Shown: positions 24,445 to 34,038 of the stretch, piece by piece
How the letters are laid out: each line of letters starts with the position of its first letter
Numbering within the stretch: position 1 is the first letter of the stretch
Assembly (NCBI RefSeq): GCF_001021025.1
Contig: NZ_CP011541.1
Span: 1,984,001 to 2,048,000 of the forward strand
Direction of reading: 5' to 3'
Source: Corynebacterium epidermidicanis
GTDB lineage: Bacteria; Actinomycetota; Actinomycetes; Mycobacteriales; Mycobacteriaceae
Length of the DNA: 64,000 nt
Notes under the pieces: generated by a model
Told to the model about the DNA's origin: nothing
The model's input: the letters and a program-made list of their open reading frames with translations, nothing else
The model's database searches: none
Position numbers and translations under genes: made by a program

Positions 24445-26166
24445 ATGACATCACAGGTCTCGGCTGGCCAATTGGGCGTCGAAAAGCCAGAAAAGGCAGA
24501 AAAGCCAGCCAAGCCACCGGCGCGCCCACGGAAGTCGCAGGGACAATGGCTTATCGACGGCACGACGCCACTCAATCACCCCGAGGAAGTCAAAGCCGAC
24601 GACCCGGGGTTAGCCGTAAAGCAGCGCGTCATCGAGCAGTACGCGACTGCCGGCTTCGATGCCATTACCCCGGATGACCTCGCTCCGCGCCTGAAGTGGT
24701 GCGGGATTTACACGCAGCGTCGTCAAGACTTGGGCGGGGAGCTGACCGGCCAGCTCAGCGACGCCGAGCTCCAGGACAAATATTTCATGATGCGCGTGCG
24801 CTTCGACGGTGGCATCGCCACCCCGGAGCAATTCCGCACCGTGGGCGAAATTAGCCAGGAGTTCGCCCGCTCCACCGCAGACTTCACCGACCGGCAAAAC
24901 ATCCAGCTGCACTGGATCGAGATCGAAAACGTGCCGGAAATCTGGAACCGCCTTGACTCCGTAGGCCTGTCAACCCTCCTCGGCTGCGGCGACGTCCCCC
25001 GCGTGATCCTCGGCTCCCCCGTCGCGGGCATCGCCGCCGACGAACTCATCGATGCCACCCCGGCCATCCGCCGCATCCAACACGAACTCCTGCCACGGGA
25101 GGAATTCCACAACCTTCCCCGCAAATTCAAGTCTGCGATCAGCGGAAACCCGCGCCAGGACATCACCCACGAGATCCAAGACCTCGCCTTCATCGGCGTC
25201 AACCACCCCGAGCACGGGCCCGGCTTCGACGTCTACGTCGGCGGCGGGCTCTCCACCAACCCGATGATCGCGCAGCGCCTAGGCGTGTGGGTCCCGCTCG
25301 AACAAGTTCCCGACGTTTGGGCCGGAGTCGTGCGCATCTTCCGCGACTACGGTTACCGACGCCTCCGCAACCGCGCCCGCCTGAAGTTCCTCGTCGCCGA
25401 CTGGGGCATCGAGAAGTTCCGCGAAGTCCTCGAAAACGATTACCTGCACACCAAACTTATCGACGGCCCCGCCGCCCCACCTGCACCTCGCTACCGCGAT
25501 CACCTCGGCGTTCATCCCCAAAAGGATGGCAAGTTCTACGTTGGCGTCAAGCCGACCGTCGGCCACACCACCGGCGAACAGCTGGTCGCCATCGCCAATG
25601 TTGCCGACCAATTCGGCATCACCCGGATCCGGACCACCGTGGACAAAGAGCTGCTTTTCCTCGACGTCGCGGCCGAAGATGTCACCCGGCTGCAAGAAGC
25701 ACTCACCGACATCGGTCTGTTTGCGCATCCCAGCGAGTTTCGGCGCGGCATCGTCTCCTGCACCGGTTTGGAGTTCTGCAAGCTCGCGCACGTCACCACG
25801 AAATCTCGCGCCATCGAACTTGTCGATGACCTGGAAGAACGCCTCGGCGACCTCGACGTACCACTGAAAATCTCCCTCAACGGCTGCCCCAACTCCTGCG
25901 CCCGCACCCAAATCGCAGACATCGGACTCAAAGGCCAAACCGTCACCGACGCCGACGGCAACCGAGTCGAAGGTTTCCAAGTCCACCTGGGCGGAGCAAT
26001 CGGACTTAACCCGGATTTCGGCCGCAAGCTGCGCGGACACAAGGTGACTTCCGTCGAACTCGGTGACTACGTCTACCGGCTGGTCAACAAGTACAAGCAG
26101 CAACGCACCGATGGCGAGCAGTTCCGCGACTGGGTGTTGCGGGCCGAGGAGGCGGACCTGCAATGA
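24445..26166 (+). CDS. cysI: Ferredoxin-dependent sulfite reductase
   Basis: The 573-residue protein reduces sulfite to sulfide with six electrons using siroheme and a [4Fe-4S] cluster. The cluster ligands are Cys439 and Cys445 (SCTGLEFCKLA) and Cys481 and Cys485 (NGCPNSCAR). The N-terminal 40 residues are Lys/Pro/Ala-rich and probably disordered. It has a good GGAAGG ribosome-binding site. It opens the seven-gene cys operon, in which each gene overlaps or nearly touches the next. The fpr product upstream is the likely electron donor through ferredoxin. Confidence 0.96.
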   Translation: MTSQVSAGQLGVEKPEKAEKPAKPPARPRKSQGQWLIDGTTPLNHPEEVKADDPGLAVKQRVIEQYATAGFDAITPDDLAPRLKWCGIYTQRRQDLGGELTGQLSDAELQDKYFMMRVRFDGGIATPEQFRTVGEISQEFARSTADFTDRQNIQLHWIEIENVPEIWNRLDSVGLSTLLGCGDVPRVILGSPVAGIAADELIDATPAIRRIQHELLPREEFHNLPRKFKSAISGNPRQDITHEIQDLAFIGVNHPEHGPGFDVYVGGGLSTNPMIAQRLGVWVPLEQVPDVWAGVVRIFRDYGYRRLRNRARLKFLVADWGIEKFREVLENDYLHTKLIDGPAAPPAPRYRDHLGVHPQKDGKFYVGVKPTVGHTTGEQLVAIANVADQFGITRIRTTVDKELLFLDVAAEDVTRLQEALTDIGLFAHPSEFRRGIVSCTGLEFCKLAHVTTKSRAIELVDDLEERLGDLDVPLKISLNGCPNSCARTQIADIGLKGQTVTDADGNRVEGFQVHLGGAIGLNPDFGRKLRGHKVTSVELGDYVYRLVNKYKQQRTDGEQFRDWVLRAEEADLQ

Positions 26167-26402
26167 GCATGCGTCGCAAGCCCAACCCTAACCGCAACCA
26201 TCCCTTGCACTGCCCCTACTGCTCCTCCGAAGATCTCTTCCCCAACCTAGAAGGGGAATTCGCCTGGAAGTGCCATGACTGCCTGCGCATCTTCTCCGTC
26301 ATGTTTCACGGCCAAGACGATCCAGAACACCGCCCCGCTCCCGCGGACTCCACCGCGGGAGCACTGAGAAAGAGTTTGGAAAAGCACAATGTTGCTCTTT
26401 GA
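26163..26402 (+). CDS. cysX: Small zinc-finger protein CysX
   Basis: This 79-residue protein has paired CPYC (17-20) and CHDC (37-40) motifs, a zinc ribbon or small iron-sulfur site. It overlaps cysI by four bases (ATGA) and cysH by 14. The position and size match cysX of C. glutamicum, suggested to act as a ferredoxin-like electron carrier or assembly partner for sulfite reductase. The four-cysteine spacing looks more like a zinc ribbon than a classical ferredoxin, so the electron-carrier role is uncertain. Confidence 0.85.
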   Translation: MSMRRKPNPNRNHPLHCPYCSSEDLFPNLEGEFAWKCHDCLRIFSVMFHGQDDPEHRPAPADSTAGALRKSLEKHNVAL

Positions 26403-27153
26403 GAACAAAAACTATCGCGACCCAAACATCAGCCCCGCCGGGCCAGAACCCGCGTCGCTGAGCGAAGACATAAAGCAGCGTAATGCGGAACTGGTTGCGC
26501 AGTACCAGGCGTCGCTAAGCGGTGCCTCCGCGCAGGACATCCTGGCTTGGGCAGCCGAACACGCCGGACCCACCGCCATCACGCTGAGCATGGAGAACAC
26601 TGTGCTCGCGGAACTCGGCGCGCGGTATTTCCCCGCTGCCGACTTCCTGTTTCTAGACACCGGCTACCACTTCGAGGACACCCTGCTGGTCGCAAACGCA
26701 GTGGAGCTGCGCTACCCGGATCAAAAACTGGTGCGCGCCACCCCGGTACTTACCCGGGCGGAGCAAGATGACACCTACGGCCCGAACCTTTACCAGCGCA
26801 ATCCCGAAGCATGCTGCCGAATGCGCAAGGTCGAACCACTCCAGCGCACCCTCGGCAACTACCAGGCGTGGGTCACCGGCATCCGCCGTGCCGACGGCCC
26901 CACTCGCGCACACGCCCCGGCAATCGAGCTCGATAAGGCCGGACGCTTGAAAATCTCCCCGCTCGTGACCTGGTCGCTGGAGGAAACCGAACGATTCGCC
27001 GAGGAAAACGAGCTGATCTACCACCCGTTGACCAAGCAAGGCTACCCCTCCATCGGCTGTGCAACCTGCACGCTTCCCGTAGCACCTGGCCAAGACCCAC
27101 GCAGCGGCCGCTGGGCCGGAACCAACAAGACAGAATGCGGACTACACACATGA
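26389..27153 (+). CDS. cysH: Adenylylsulfate (APS) reductase
   Basis: The 254-residue protein reduces APS to sulfite with thioredoxin. Cys142-Cys143 (ACCRMRKVEP) and Cys224/Cys227 (IGCATCTLP) are the [4Fe-4S] ligands that mark the APS-using type rather than the PAPS-using type. Cys250 in ECGLHT at the C-terminus is the catalytic cysteine. This agrees with the absence of an APS kinase domain in cysN. It overlaps cysX and cysD, so the genes are translationally coupled. Confidence 0.94.
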   Translation: MLLFENKNYRDPNISPAGPEPASLSEDIKQRNAELVAQYQASLSGASAQDILAWAAEHAGPTAITLSMENTVLAELGARYFPAADFLFLDTGYHFEDTLLVANAVELRYPDQKLVRATPVLTRAEQDDTYGPNLYQRNPEACCRMRKVEPLQRTLGNYQAWVTGIRRADGPTRAHAPAIELDKAGRLKISPLVTWSLEETERFAEENELIYHPLTKQGYPSIGCATCTLPVAPGQDPRSGRWAGTNKTECGLHT

Positions 27154-28046
27154 GCCTCTCCCCCCACCTCAAAGACCTAGAAAACGAATCGATCCATATC
27201 CTGCGCGAGGTCGCCGGACAGTTCGACAAGGTAGCGCTGCTGTTTTCCGGTGGCAAAGACTCCGTCGTGGTTTATGAACTCGCCCGACGCGCCTTCGCCC
27301 CCGCAGCCGTGCCTTTTGAGTTGCTGCACATAGACACCGGCCACAACTTCCCGGAAGTCCTGGAATTTAGGGACTCACTCGTCGAGCGCACCGGTGCCCG
27401 CCTCCATGTGGCTGAAGTGCAGGACTGGATCGACCGTGGCGACCTGGTAGAACGCCCCGATGGCACCCGCAACCCCCTGCAGACCATCCCGCTAGTGGAG
27501 ACGATCGCCGAGCGTGGCTACGACGCCGTCCTCGGTGGCGCCCGGCGCGATGAGGAACGCGCCCGCGCGAAAGAGCGCATCTTCTCCGTGCGGGACTCTT
27601 TCGGCGGTTGGGATCCGCGCCGCCAGCGCCCTGAGCTCTGGAACCTTTACAACGGCGGCCACCTCCCGGGGGAAAACATCCGCGTCTTCCCCATCTCCAA
27701 CTGGACCGAAGCGGACATCTGGGAGTACATCGGCGCCCGCGAGATCGAGCTGCCGAGCATCTACTTCGCCCACGAACGCGAAGTCTTCGAACGCGGCGGC
27801 ATGTGGTTGACCCCCGGTGATTGGGGCGGCCCGCGTGACGACGAAGCGCTGGTCACCAAGCAGGTGCGCTACCGCACCGTCGGCGACATGTCCTGCACCG
27901 GCGCCGTGCTTTCCGACGCCACGACGATCCCCCAGGTCATCGAGGAAATCTCCACCTCCCGACTCACCGAACGAGGCGCCACCCGCGCCGATGACCGACT
28001 CTCCGAATCCGCCATGGAAGACCGCAAGAAGGAAGGCTACTTCTGA
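27150..28046 (+). CDS. cysD: Sulfate adenylyltransferase subunit 2
   Basis: This is the PP-loop ATP pyrophosphatase subunit that makes APS from sulfate and ATP. SGGKDS (residues 33-38) is the PP motif, followed by the family sequence VLGGARRDEERARAKERIFS. I start at ATG 27150 (MSLSPHLKDL), which overlaps the cysH stop as ATGA, instead of ATG 27135. The product has 298 residues. It works as a heterodimer with CysN, whose start codon overlaps the stop by one base. Confidence 0.94.
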   Translation: MSLSPHLKDLENESIHILREVAGQFDKVALLFSGGKDSVVVYELARRAFAPAAVPFELLHIDTGHNFPEVLEFRDSLVERTGARLHVAEVQDWIDRGDLVERPDGTRNPLQTIPLVETIAERGYDAVLGGARRDEERARAKERIFSVRDSFGGWDPRRQRPELWNLYNGGHLPGENIRVFPISNWTEADIWEYIGAREIELPSIYFAHEREVFERGGMWLTPGDWGGPRDDEALVTKQVRYRTVGDMSCTGAVLSDATTIPQVIEEISTSRLTERGATRADDRLSESAMEDRKKEGYF

Positions 28047-29329
28047 TGACTACCGCCCTAGATAGCTCCACGCCAGACAGCACCGCGGTACTCGCGAGCC
28101 GCGAAACGCTTCGCCTATGCACCGCGGGCTCTGTAGACGACGGCAAGTCCACCTTCGTCGGCCGATTGCTACACGACACCAAGTCTGTGCTCGCGGACCA
28201 GCTCGCGTCGGTGGAACGCACCTCTGCCGATCGGGGTTTCGACGGCGTAGACCTGTCGTTGCTGGTCGATGGCCTGCGCGCCGAGCGTGAACAAGGCATC
28301 ACCATCGATGTTGCCTACCGTTACTTCGCCACGGACAAGCGCACCTTCATCCTCGCTGATACTCCTGGTCACGAGCAGTACACCCGCAATACCGTCACTG
28401 GGGTGTCGACATCGCAGGTGGTGGTCTTGCTCGTCGATGCCCGGCATGGCATCGTGACGCAGACTCGTCGCCACCTCACCGCCGCCGCCCTACTGGGGGT
28501 TCGTTCGGTGATCCTGGCAGTCAACAAGATTGACCTGGTTGATTTCAGCGCCGAGGTTTTCCGGGCGATTGAATCCGAATTCGTCGCGCTCGCCACCGAG
28601 TTGGGAGTCGACGACGTCCACGTGGTCCCCACCTCCGCACTCTTGGGAGACAACGTGGTGGAGCGCTCCACCAACACCAAGTGGTACGAAGGCCCGACGG
28701 TGCTGGAACTGCTGGAAACCATCCCAGTCGGGCACGGCCGCGCTCTTGACCTCGATTTCCGCTTCCCGGTGCAGTACGTGATCCGTGAGCACGCTTCCGA
28801 CTACCGAGGCTACGCCGGCCGGGTTTCCGCCGGCCGAATTTCCGTCGGGGATAAGATTTCTGCAGGGCGCGGGCTCGATTCCACGGTCATCGGCATCGAT
28901 ACTCCCGATGGCCCCACGGACACCGCCGTCGCGGGTGACTCGGTCACGCTTTTGCTGGCCGATGAAATTGACCTGGCCCGCGGTTCGCTGATCAGCTCAG
29001 GCAGCCGGCCCGAGCCAGTCCGCGAGTTCGACGCCACCATCGTGGCGCTTTCGGAAAAGTCCCTGCGTCTTGGCGCTACGTTGAAGGTCCGCTACGGCAC
29101 GTCGCTGGTTCGGGGGCGCCTCGTCGCAATCAACGAGGTCCGCAACATCGATGCCGGCACCTTCGACACCGGTGCCACGGAAGTACGCCTCAATGACATC
29201 GCGCGGGTCCGCATCATCGTGGCCACTGACCTCGAGGTGGAACCCTATGCTGCCCGCGGAGCCGTAGGAAACTTCCTGCTGGTCGATCAAGCAACCGGCG
29301 ACACCCTAGCCGCAGGTCTGGTCGACTAA
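28046..29329 (+). CDS. cysN: Sulfate adenylyltransferase subunit 1 (GTPase)
   Basis: The EF-Tu-like GTPase subunit drives APS synthesis by CysD. G1 GSVDDGKST is at residues 28-36, G3 is DTPGHEQYT and G4 is NKIDLV. At 427 residues it ends after the beta-barrel domains and has no APS kinase (CysC) fusion, in line with an APS-type CysH. It overlaps the cysD stop by one base (TGATG) and cysY by one (TAATG). Confidence 0.95.
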   Translation: MTTALDSSTPDSTAVLASRETLRLCTAGSVDDGKSTFVGRLLHDTKSVLADQLASVERTSADRGFDGVDLSLLVDGLRAEREQGITIDVAYRYFATDKRTFILADTPGHEQYTRNTVTGVSTSQVVVLLVDARHGIVTQTRRHLTAAALLGVRSVILAVNKIDLVDFSAEVFRAIESEFVALATELGVDDVHVVPTSALLGDNVVERSTNTKWYEGPTVLELLETIPVGHGRALDLDFRFPVQYVIREHASDYRGYAGRVSAGRISVGDKISAGRGLDSTVIGIDTPDGPTDTAVAGDSVTLLLADEIDLARGSLISSGSRPEPVREFDATIVALSEKSLRLGATLKVRYGTSLVRGRLVAINEVRNIDAGTFDTGATEVRLNDIARVRIIVATDLEVEPYAARGAVGNFLLVDQATGDTLAAGLVD

Positions 29330-29931
29330 TGGCGGTGGTGTTGCTGGCACACGGCTCACGTCATCCGCAAGCGGGGGCCGGGGTCGAAGCCTTGGCTGCG
29401 TCCGTGGCTGCGGAGACGGGCGTCGATACGCGGGTTGCTTACCTTGACCTGCAGCAGCCCGCGCTTATCGACGTCGCCTCGCCCGGCGACACCGTTGTCC
29501 CCCTTCTTTTCACGAAGGCTTTCCACGCCACCCACGATGTCCCACAGGCCACCCGCGGCCTCGAGGTTCGGTTGACCGGCGGGCTCACCACCCTCGCGTT
29601 GGTGGACGCGCTCGCCCCCCTCGTGACCAGCCCAACCGTGCTGTGGGCGGTTGGTTCTTCCTCCGGTTCACCTGAGGTCCACGCGCTTGCTTTCGCATTG
29701 ACGACCCGCACCGGACACTCCGTCACGGTCGGTTTTGCCACCCGCGGGCCCGCGCTCGCCGAGCTCCTGCCCGCCGCCGAGTCGGTACAGGTCATCCCGC
29801 TGTTTGTCACCCACGGTCTCCTCCTTGACCAGCTGGCGGAGCAAGTCGCAAACCTCGACCGACCCGGTGTCCACCTGCACCCACCCCTTACGACCCTGCT
29901 CACTCCCGTTGTAACTTCCCTGCTCACTTAA
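29329..29931 (+). CDS. cysY: Sirohydrochlorin ferrochelatase-like protein
   Basis: The 200-residue CbiX/SirB-type chelatase carries the metal-binding AHGSRHP near the N-terminus and a second-half histidine in PLFVTHGLLLDQLAE. It should insert iron into sirohydrochlorin to make siroheme for CysI. The name follows the C. glutamicum cluster. The TAATG junction with cysN shows coupling. Two half-domains are fused, typical of the long form. Confidence 0.88.
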   Translation: MAVVLLAHGSRHPQAGAGVEALAASVAAETGVDTRVAYLDLQQPALIDVASPGDTVVPLLFTKAFHATHDVPQATRGLEVRLTGGLTTLALVDALAPLVTSPTVLWAVGSSSGSPEVHALAFALTTRTGHSVTVGFATRGPALAELLPAAESVQVIPLFVTHGLLLDQLAEQVANLDRPGVHLHPPLTTLLTPVVTSLLT

Positions 29932-29944
29932 AGGATTCCTGCCC

Positions 29945-30910
29945 ATGCGCACTCTTACGCTCATCGCAATCTCTGGTCTGCTAGCCCAGCTTGTCGACGG
30001 CGCGCTCGGCATGGGTTTCGGCGTCACTTCCACTACCTGTCTGCTTTATCTCGCGGCGTTGGGCCCCGCGCAGGCTTCCGCGATCGTCCACGCATCGGAG
30101 CTCGGAACGACCCTGGCTTCAGGGCTTTCGCACTGGAAGTTCGGCAACGTCGATTGGAAAGTTGCCCTGCGCCTCGGCATTCCCGGCGCGATCGGCGCGT
30201 TTGCAGGCTCCACCTTCTTATCCTTCGTGTCATTGTCGGCTGCCCGACCGTGGACATCATTCCTGTTGTGTGCGATTGGCGCTCACCTCGTCTGGCGATT
30301 TTCACGCGGGCGGATCAGACGCACCGGCAGTGCGCTTCGGACGGTGAAGTTCTTGCCGGGGCTCGGACTGTTGGGCGGCTTCGTGGATGCCTCTGGTGGT
30401 GGCGGCTGGGGCCCGATCACCTCATCCACGCTGCTCTCAGCGACGTCCGACTCTCCGCGCCGAATCGTCGGCACCGTCAATACCGCCGAGTTCCTGGTCA
30501 CCTCAGCGGCGACGCTCGGCTTTGCGATCGGCCTGTGGCACGAGCTCATTTCCCAATTCTGGCTCATCATCGCCCTGCTTATCGGCGGTGTAATCGCAGC
30601 ACCCATCGGGGCTTGGCTGACCTCGCGCCTCAATCCCTCGCTGCTCGGTGGGCTGGTGGGAACCACACTGGTGGCCACAAACATCAAAACGTTTTCTGCC
30701 GCTGCGATTCCCGTCGTTATTGTGGTGGGCGCGATCCTTTCGTACGTCGGGTACCGCAAAGCTCGGGAAGCTGCCTACCTCGATCCAGAGGCCGACGCGC
30801 GCCTACGCAGCCGGGGCCGCACCCATGGAGCGCGCGTGGTAAATAGCAGTTCCGGAGTGGACAATGACCGGGCTTATGCAGTGCTGAAAAGTGAGGAGCC
30901 AGGTCGCTGA
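29945..30910 (+). CDS. cysZ: TSUP-family sulfate/sulfite transporter
   Basis: The 321-residue protein has eight or so hydrophobic segments and the TauE/SafE (TSUP) features GALGMGFGVTSTT and GGFVDASGGGGWGPITSS, two repeats of the family. It closes the cys operon, 13 bases after cysY. In C. glutamicum the equivalent gene is named cysZ and proposed to carry sulfate. The C-terminal tail is cytosolic and basic. No ABC sulfate transporter is seen in the window. Confidence 0.9.
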   Translation: MRTLTLIAISGLLAQLVDGALGMGFGVTSTTCLLYLAALGPAQASAIVHASELGTTLASGLSHWKFGNVDWKVALRLGIPGAIGAFAGSTFLSFVSLSAARPWTSFLLCAIGAHLVWRFSRGRIRRTGSALRTVKFLPGLGLLGGFVDASGGGGWGPITSSTLLSATSDSPRRIVGTVNTAEFLVTSAATLGFAIGLWHELISQFWLIIALLIGGVIAAPIGAWLTSRLNPSLLGGLVGTTLVATNIKTFSAAAIPVVIVVGAILSYVGYRKAREAAYLDPEADARLRSRGRTHGARVVNSSSGVDNDRAYAVLKSEEPGR

Positions 30911-30936
30911 GCGGTGGGTGTCTCTGTCGGTTGGCG

Positions 30937-31578
30937 CTAGCCGCGGATGCCTTCCACCAGCATGACTGCACCGACCACACCAAACAGCAGACCAGCGACG
31001 ATGTCGATCCACGGCCCGGCGCGCACGATGCGACGCCGCACAACCTCCGCCGAAACCACCCACGCTAGGCACGAAAACCCGACGAACACGGTGATCGCAA
31101 TGGCTGCCACAATTTCCAGCGAGGCGTACCACGGCGCATGCGCCGGAATAAATGGCGACATGATCGAGGCAAAGAATAGAACCGCCTTAGGGTTGGAAAG
31201 GTTCGTGATCAACCCCAGGCGATAGTTCTTCCCCAAAGAACCCACGCGCTGTTCAACGCCAACATCGTCGGGACGCAAGCGGTTTAGTCGCTGTTCCAAA
31301 CCAGACTTCAGCAAGTTATAGGCCATGTACAGCAGCCACAACCCACCGAGGACCTGGATGACGCGCAGAATTCCAGGGTTCGCGGCAAACAACGCAGCCG
31401 TGCCGACGACCGTCAGCGACGCCCACACCACGATGCCCGAGGTGATTCCGGCGACCGCAGCGATGGCGTGTTTCCGCGAGTTCGCAGCTACGCGCATGAT
31501 GAGGAACACGTCGGGCCCCGGAGTGAACATCCCCGCCAGGTTGAGCAACAAGATCGTGCCAAGCTGGGCAAAGGTCAT
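30937..31578 (-). CDS. LysE/RhtB-family exporter
   Basis: The 213-residue protein with about six transmembrane segments starts MTFAQLGTILLLNLAGMFTP followed by GPDVFLIMRVA, the LysE/RhtB signature. A second hallmark is ITNLSNPKAVLFFASI. Members export amino acids such as homoserine, threonine or lysine. It is convergent with cysZ, with only 26 bases between, and starts 36 bases after the holA stop on the same strand. The substrate cannot be told from sequence. Confidence 0.88.
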   Translation of the reverse strand: MTFAQLGTILLLNLAGMFTPGPDVFLIMRVAANSRKHAIAAVAGITSGIVVWASLTVVGTAALFAANPGILRVIQVLGGLWLLYMAYNLLKSGLEQRLNRLRPDDVGVEQRVGSLGKNYRLGLITNLSNPKAVLFFASIMSPFIPAHAPWYASLEIVAAIAITVFVGFSCLAWVVSAEVVRRRIVRAGPWIDIVAGLLFGVVGAVMLVEGIRG

Positions 31579-31614
31579 GACAGCGCCTCTGAAAGTAAAA
31601 TCACAACTGTCAGT

Positions 31615-32583
31615 TTAGCGCCCTGCTAATTCGGCGATGCGTCGCACTGCATCTTCAATGGCGAACTCCTGATCGCCACCCCGGCCTTTCGTGCTGGCGT
31701 CGAGCTCAGCCATGAGGATGACGGCATCGGAGACGGAATCGCCGTTCCAGCGGCGGGCAGTTGCGAGGACCGACCTCACCTTAAAGGGTGGGACACCTAA
31801 AGTTTTCGCCAACTCGTATTCGTTCCCGGCTCCTCGGATGCCATATGCCCTGGCGATCGAAATGACGCTGTTGGAAAGCGCAGCTGCGATCGCGACCGGC
31901 GAGGTACCCAGTTGCAGGGCCCGGCGCGTGGACGCGACCGCCCGTGCTAGCTGGCCCGAAACCGCTAAATCGGCAATATCAAACCCACTCACCTCCGCCA
32001 CGCCTTCGTAATAGCGTCGGACGGCTTCCACAGTGACCTGGCCGTTGGTGTCAGCCACCAATTGACTCACTGCCGAAGCTAGTTCGCGTAGATCGGAGCC
32101 AACGCCTTCGAGAAGAGCATGGACGACGTCTGGAGTGACTCGTACTCCAAGCTGCCGGAATTCATTGCTCACGAACCCCTGCCGATCGCGGGCGTTCAGC
32201 TTTGGAACCTCGTGAACGTGTCCAAGTTTCTTCAGCTTAGACACCGCAGCCTTCTGCCGACCTTTGCCGTTGTGATGAATAATCACCGTAATCCCTGGTG
32301 CTACATCGAGGCATGCCTTCATCAGCAGGTCTAACGGCTCTTTACCCGATTCACCAGCATCCGTAAAGATGACTGCTCGGGCATCAGAGAAGAGCGACGG
32401 ACTAAACAAATCAATCAAATCAGCTGGCGACACCTGTCCAGCGCGCAACGTCGTAACCTGCAGCTGTTCTCCCACGGGTAGTTCCACACGCAAAGCGTCC
32501 AGAATCTGTTTCTGAGCGCGCTCCGCCAGCAGGCTTTCCTCGCCGAGGATGAGGTGCACGCTGGGAATAGGTTTTGCAGTCAC
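31615..32583 (-). CDS. holA: DNA polymerase III subunit delta
   Basis: The 322-residue protein starts MTAKPIPSVHLILGEESLLA and ends in a helical collar domain; the delta fold is seen in LILGEESLLAERA and SGFDIADLAVSGQLARAVAS. Delta opens the beta clamp during loading. The gene lies directly downstream of comEC, as in many actinobacteria and firmicutes. The degenerate Walker region is expected for delta, which has no ATPase activity. Confidence 0.9.
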   Translation of the reverse strand: MTAKPIPSVHLILGEESLLAERAQKQILDALRVELPVGEQLQVTTLRAGQVSPADLIDLFSPSLFSDARAVIFTDAGESGKEPLDLLMKACLDVAPGITVIIHHNGKGRQKAAVSKLKKLGHVHEVPKLNARDRQGFVSNEFRQLGVRVTPDVVHALLEGVGSDLRELASAVSQLVADTNGQVTVEAVRRYYEGVAEVSGFDIADLAVSGQLARAVASTRRALQLGTSPVAIAAALSNSVISIARAYGIRGAGNEYELAKTLGVPPFKVRSVLATARRWNGDSVSDAVILMAELDASTKGRGGDQEFAIEDAVRRIAELAGR

Positions 32584-32640
32584 CTACTTAGTGTGCCATA
32601 GCTTCACAGCCGCCTCGAACGAAGACGTGCTCCCCCAGCC

Positions 32641-34038
32641 TCACCATATGCTCGCAATAGCCAGCGCTGCTATCCCGACGGCTAGGTGCGGCACCCGACG
32701 GGTATGAAAGAACCACACAATCCACATCCCTGCCAGCAGCGCTCCGCCTACCCCAGTTTCGGCACTCGAAAACGACAATTGGGTCAAGCGTGCGGCTACA
32801 GTGTGAATCCACCACGTAAAGGGTTCAGCCAATTTCAGTAGTGGCCACTCCAATCCGCCTGGTAGAAGGCTCAACCCAGCCGCAATCAGCCCGAAGATTG
32901 TTACGGGAGCGACTGCCGGGGCTACCAAGACGTTGGCCAGCACGGAAACCGTCGGCACCCGCCCCGCCATCAGTGCAATCAAAGGGAGCGTGACCACATC
33001 CGCGGCAACGGCCACAGCTAGGGCACGATTCGCGACATCAGGCAACCAGCGGTTGGCAAGGCCTCGGTAGATGAGTGGAAATAGCGTGACGATCCCCGCC
33101 GTAGCGGCCACCGAAAGTGCGAAACCATACGATGCGGCAAGACTTGAATCCCACAGCAACAACCCTATGACGGCCAGACACAAAGCATGTATCGGCTGAG
33201 TCTGCGCCGAACCCAACACCGCAATTAGTCCCACCACACCCGTTACCGAAGCTCGCAAAACGCTGGGTTCGAGCCCGACGAGTAATACGAATCCCGCTAG
33301 TGCACAAGCAGCAGCCCCCATTTGAAGCCGCGGTCCGAAGGTGATCGCACGACACAGCAAGACTGCCGTCACGGTGATAAGAGTGACATTGCTACCCGAG
33401 ACGGCCGAAAGGTGTGAGAGCCCGGCATCTATGTAGAGCTGCTTCTCTGATGCGTCCTGCAGCCCGGTATCGCCGAGCACCATCCCAGGCAGCAAACCTT
33501 CGGATTTTGGGCCGACGGCAGCAACGACCGATTCGCGAAACGTCTCCTTAACTTCGTTAGCCCACTCAGCAATGCCTGCCGCAGGGCTGACCACATTCAG
33601 ACTTTCCCCTTTCAACAGATGGGGATAGAGTCCTACACGCTCACCTTCAGTCTTGTGGAGCCCGGCGACAACATGAGTTCCAATCTCCGGTGGTTTTTCC
33701 GACACTATCACGGGCATTTCCCCTGGTAGGCCTGGAATTTTCATCGGCACCAGCCAACCGCCTGCGGTGGTGGCGATAGCCTCACCGGCGACCTGTCCAA
33801 AATAGACCCTTGATGCAACATGGGTATCTACTGTGTGCACACGCATCGAGGAAACCGCCGTGACCGCAGCCCCGAGTACCCCAACCACCATCGCTTGTCC
33901 AAACGCCCGCCACGCGATCGCCAGCACCATTGCCACACTCACCACAATCACACTGAGCCAGGGCTCTCGGAAGTAGAGAATCAGCAAGCAACAGCCCCAA
34001 CACACCAGGGCAGCAGGAACGAGTCGCAGCTCGCTCAC
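32641..34038 (-). CDS. comEC: ComEC/Rec2-family membrane protein
   Basis: The 465-residue protein has many transmembrane helices and the Competence domain, with LSHLSAVSGSNVTLITVTAV and the preceding AGLSHL loop. It overlaps comEA by four bases. It lacks the C-terminal metallo-beta-lactamase domain of longer ComEC proteins. ComEC forms the DNA uptake channel in competent bacteria; natural transformation is not established in most corynebacteria, so its role here is unknown. Confidence 0.88.
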   Translation of the reverse strand: MSELRLVPAALVCWGCCLLILYFREPWLSVIVVSVAMVLAIAWRAFGQAMVVGVLGAAVTAVSSMRVHTVDTHVASRVYFGQVAGEAIATTAGGWLVPMKIPGLPGEMPVIVSEKPPEIGTHVVAGLHKTEGERVGLYPHLLKGESLNVVSPAAGIAEWANEVKETFRESVVAAVGPKSEGLLPGMVLGDTGLQDASEKQLYIDAGLSHLSAVSGSNVTLITVTAVLLCRAITFGPRLQMGAAACALAGFVLLVGLEPSVLRASVTGVVGLIAVLGSAQTQPIHALCLAVIGLLLWDSSLAASYGFALSVAATAGIVTLFPLIYRGLANRWLPDVANRALAVAVAADVVTLPLIALMAGRVPTVSVLANVLVAPAVAPVTIFGLIAAGLSLLPGGLEWPLLKLAEPFTWWIHTVAARLTQLSFSSAETGVGGALLAGMWIVWFFHTRRVPHLAVGIAALAIASIW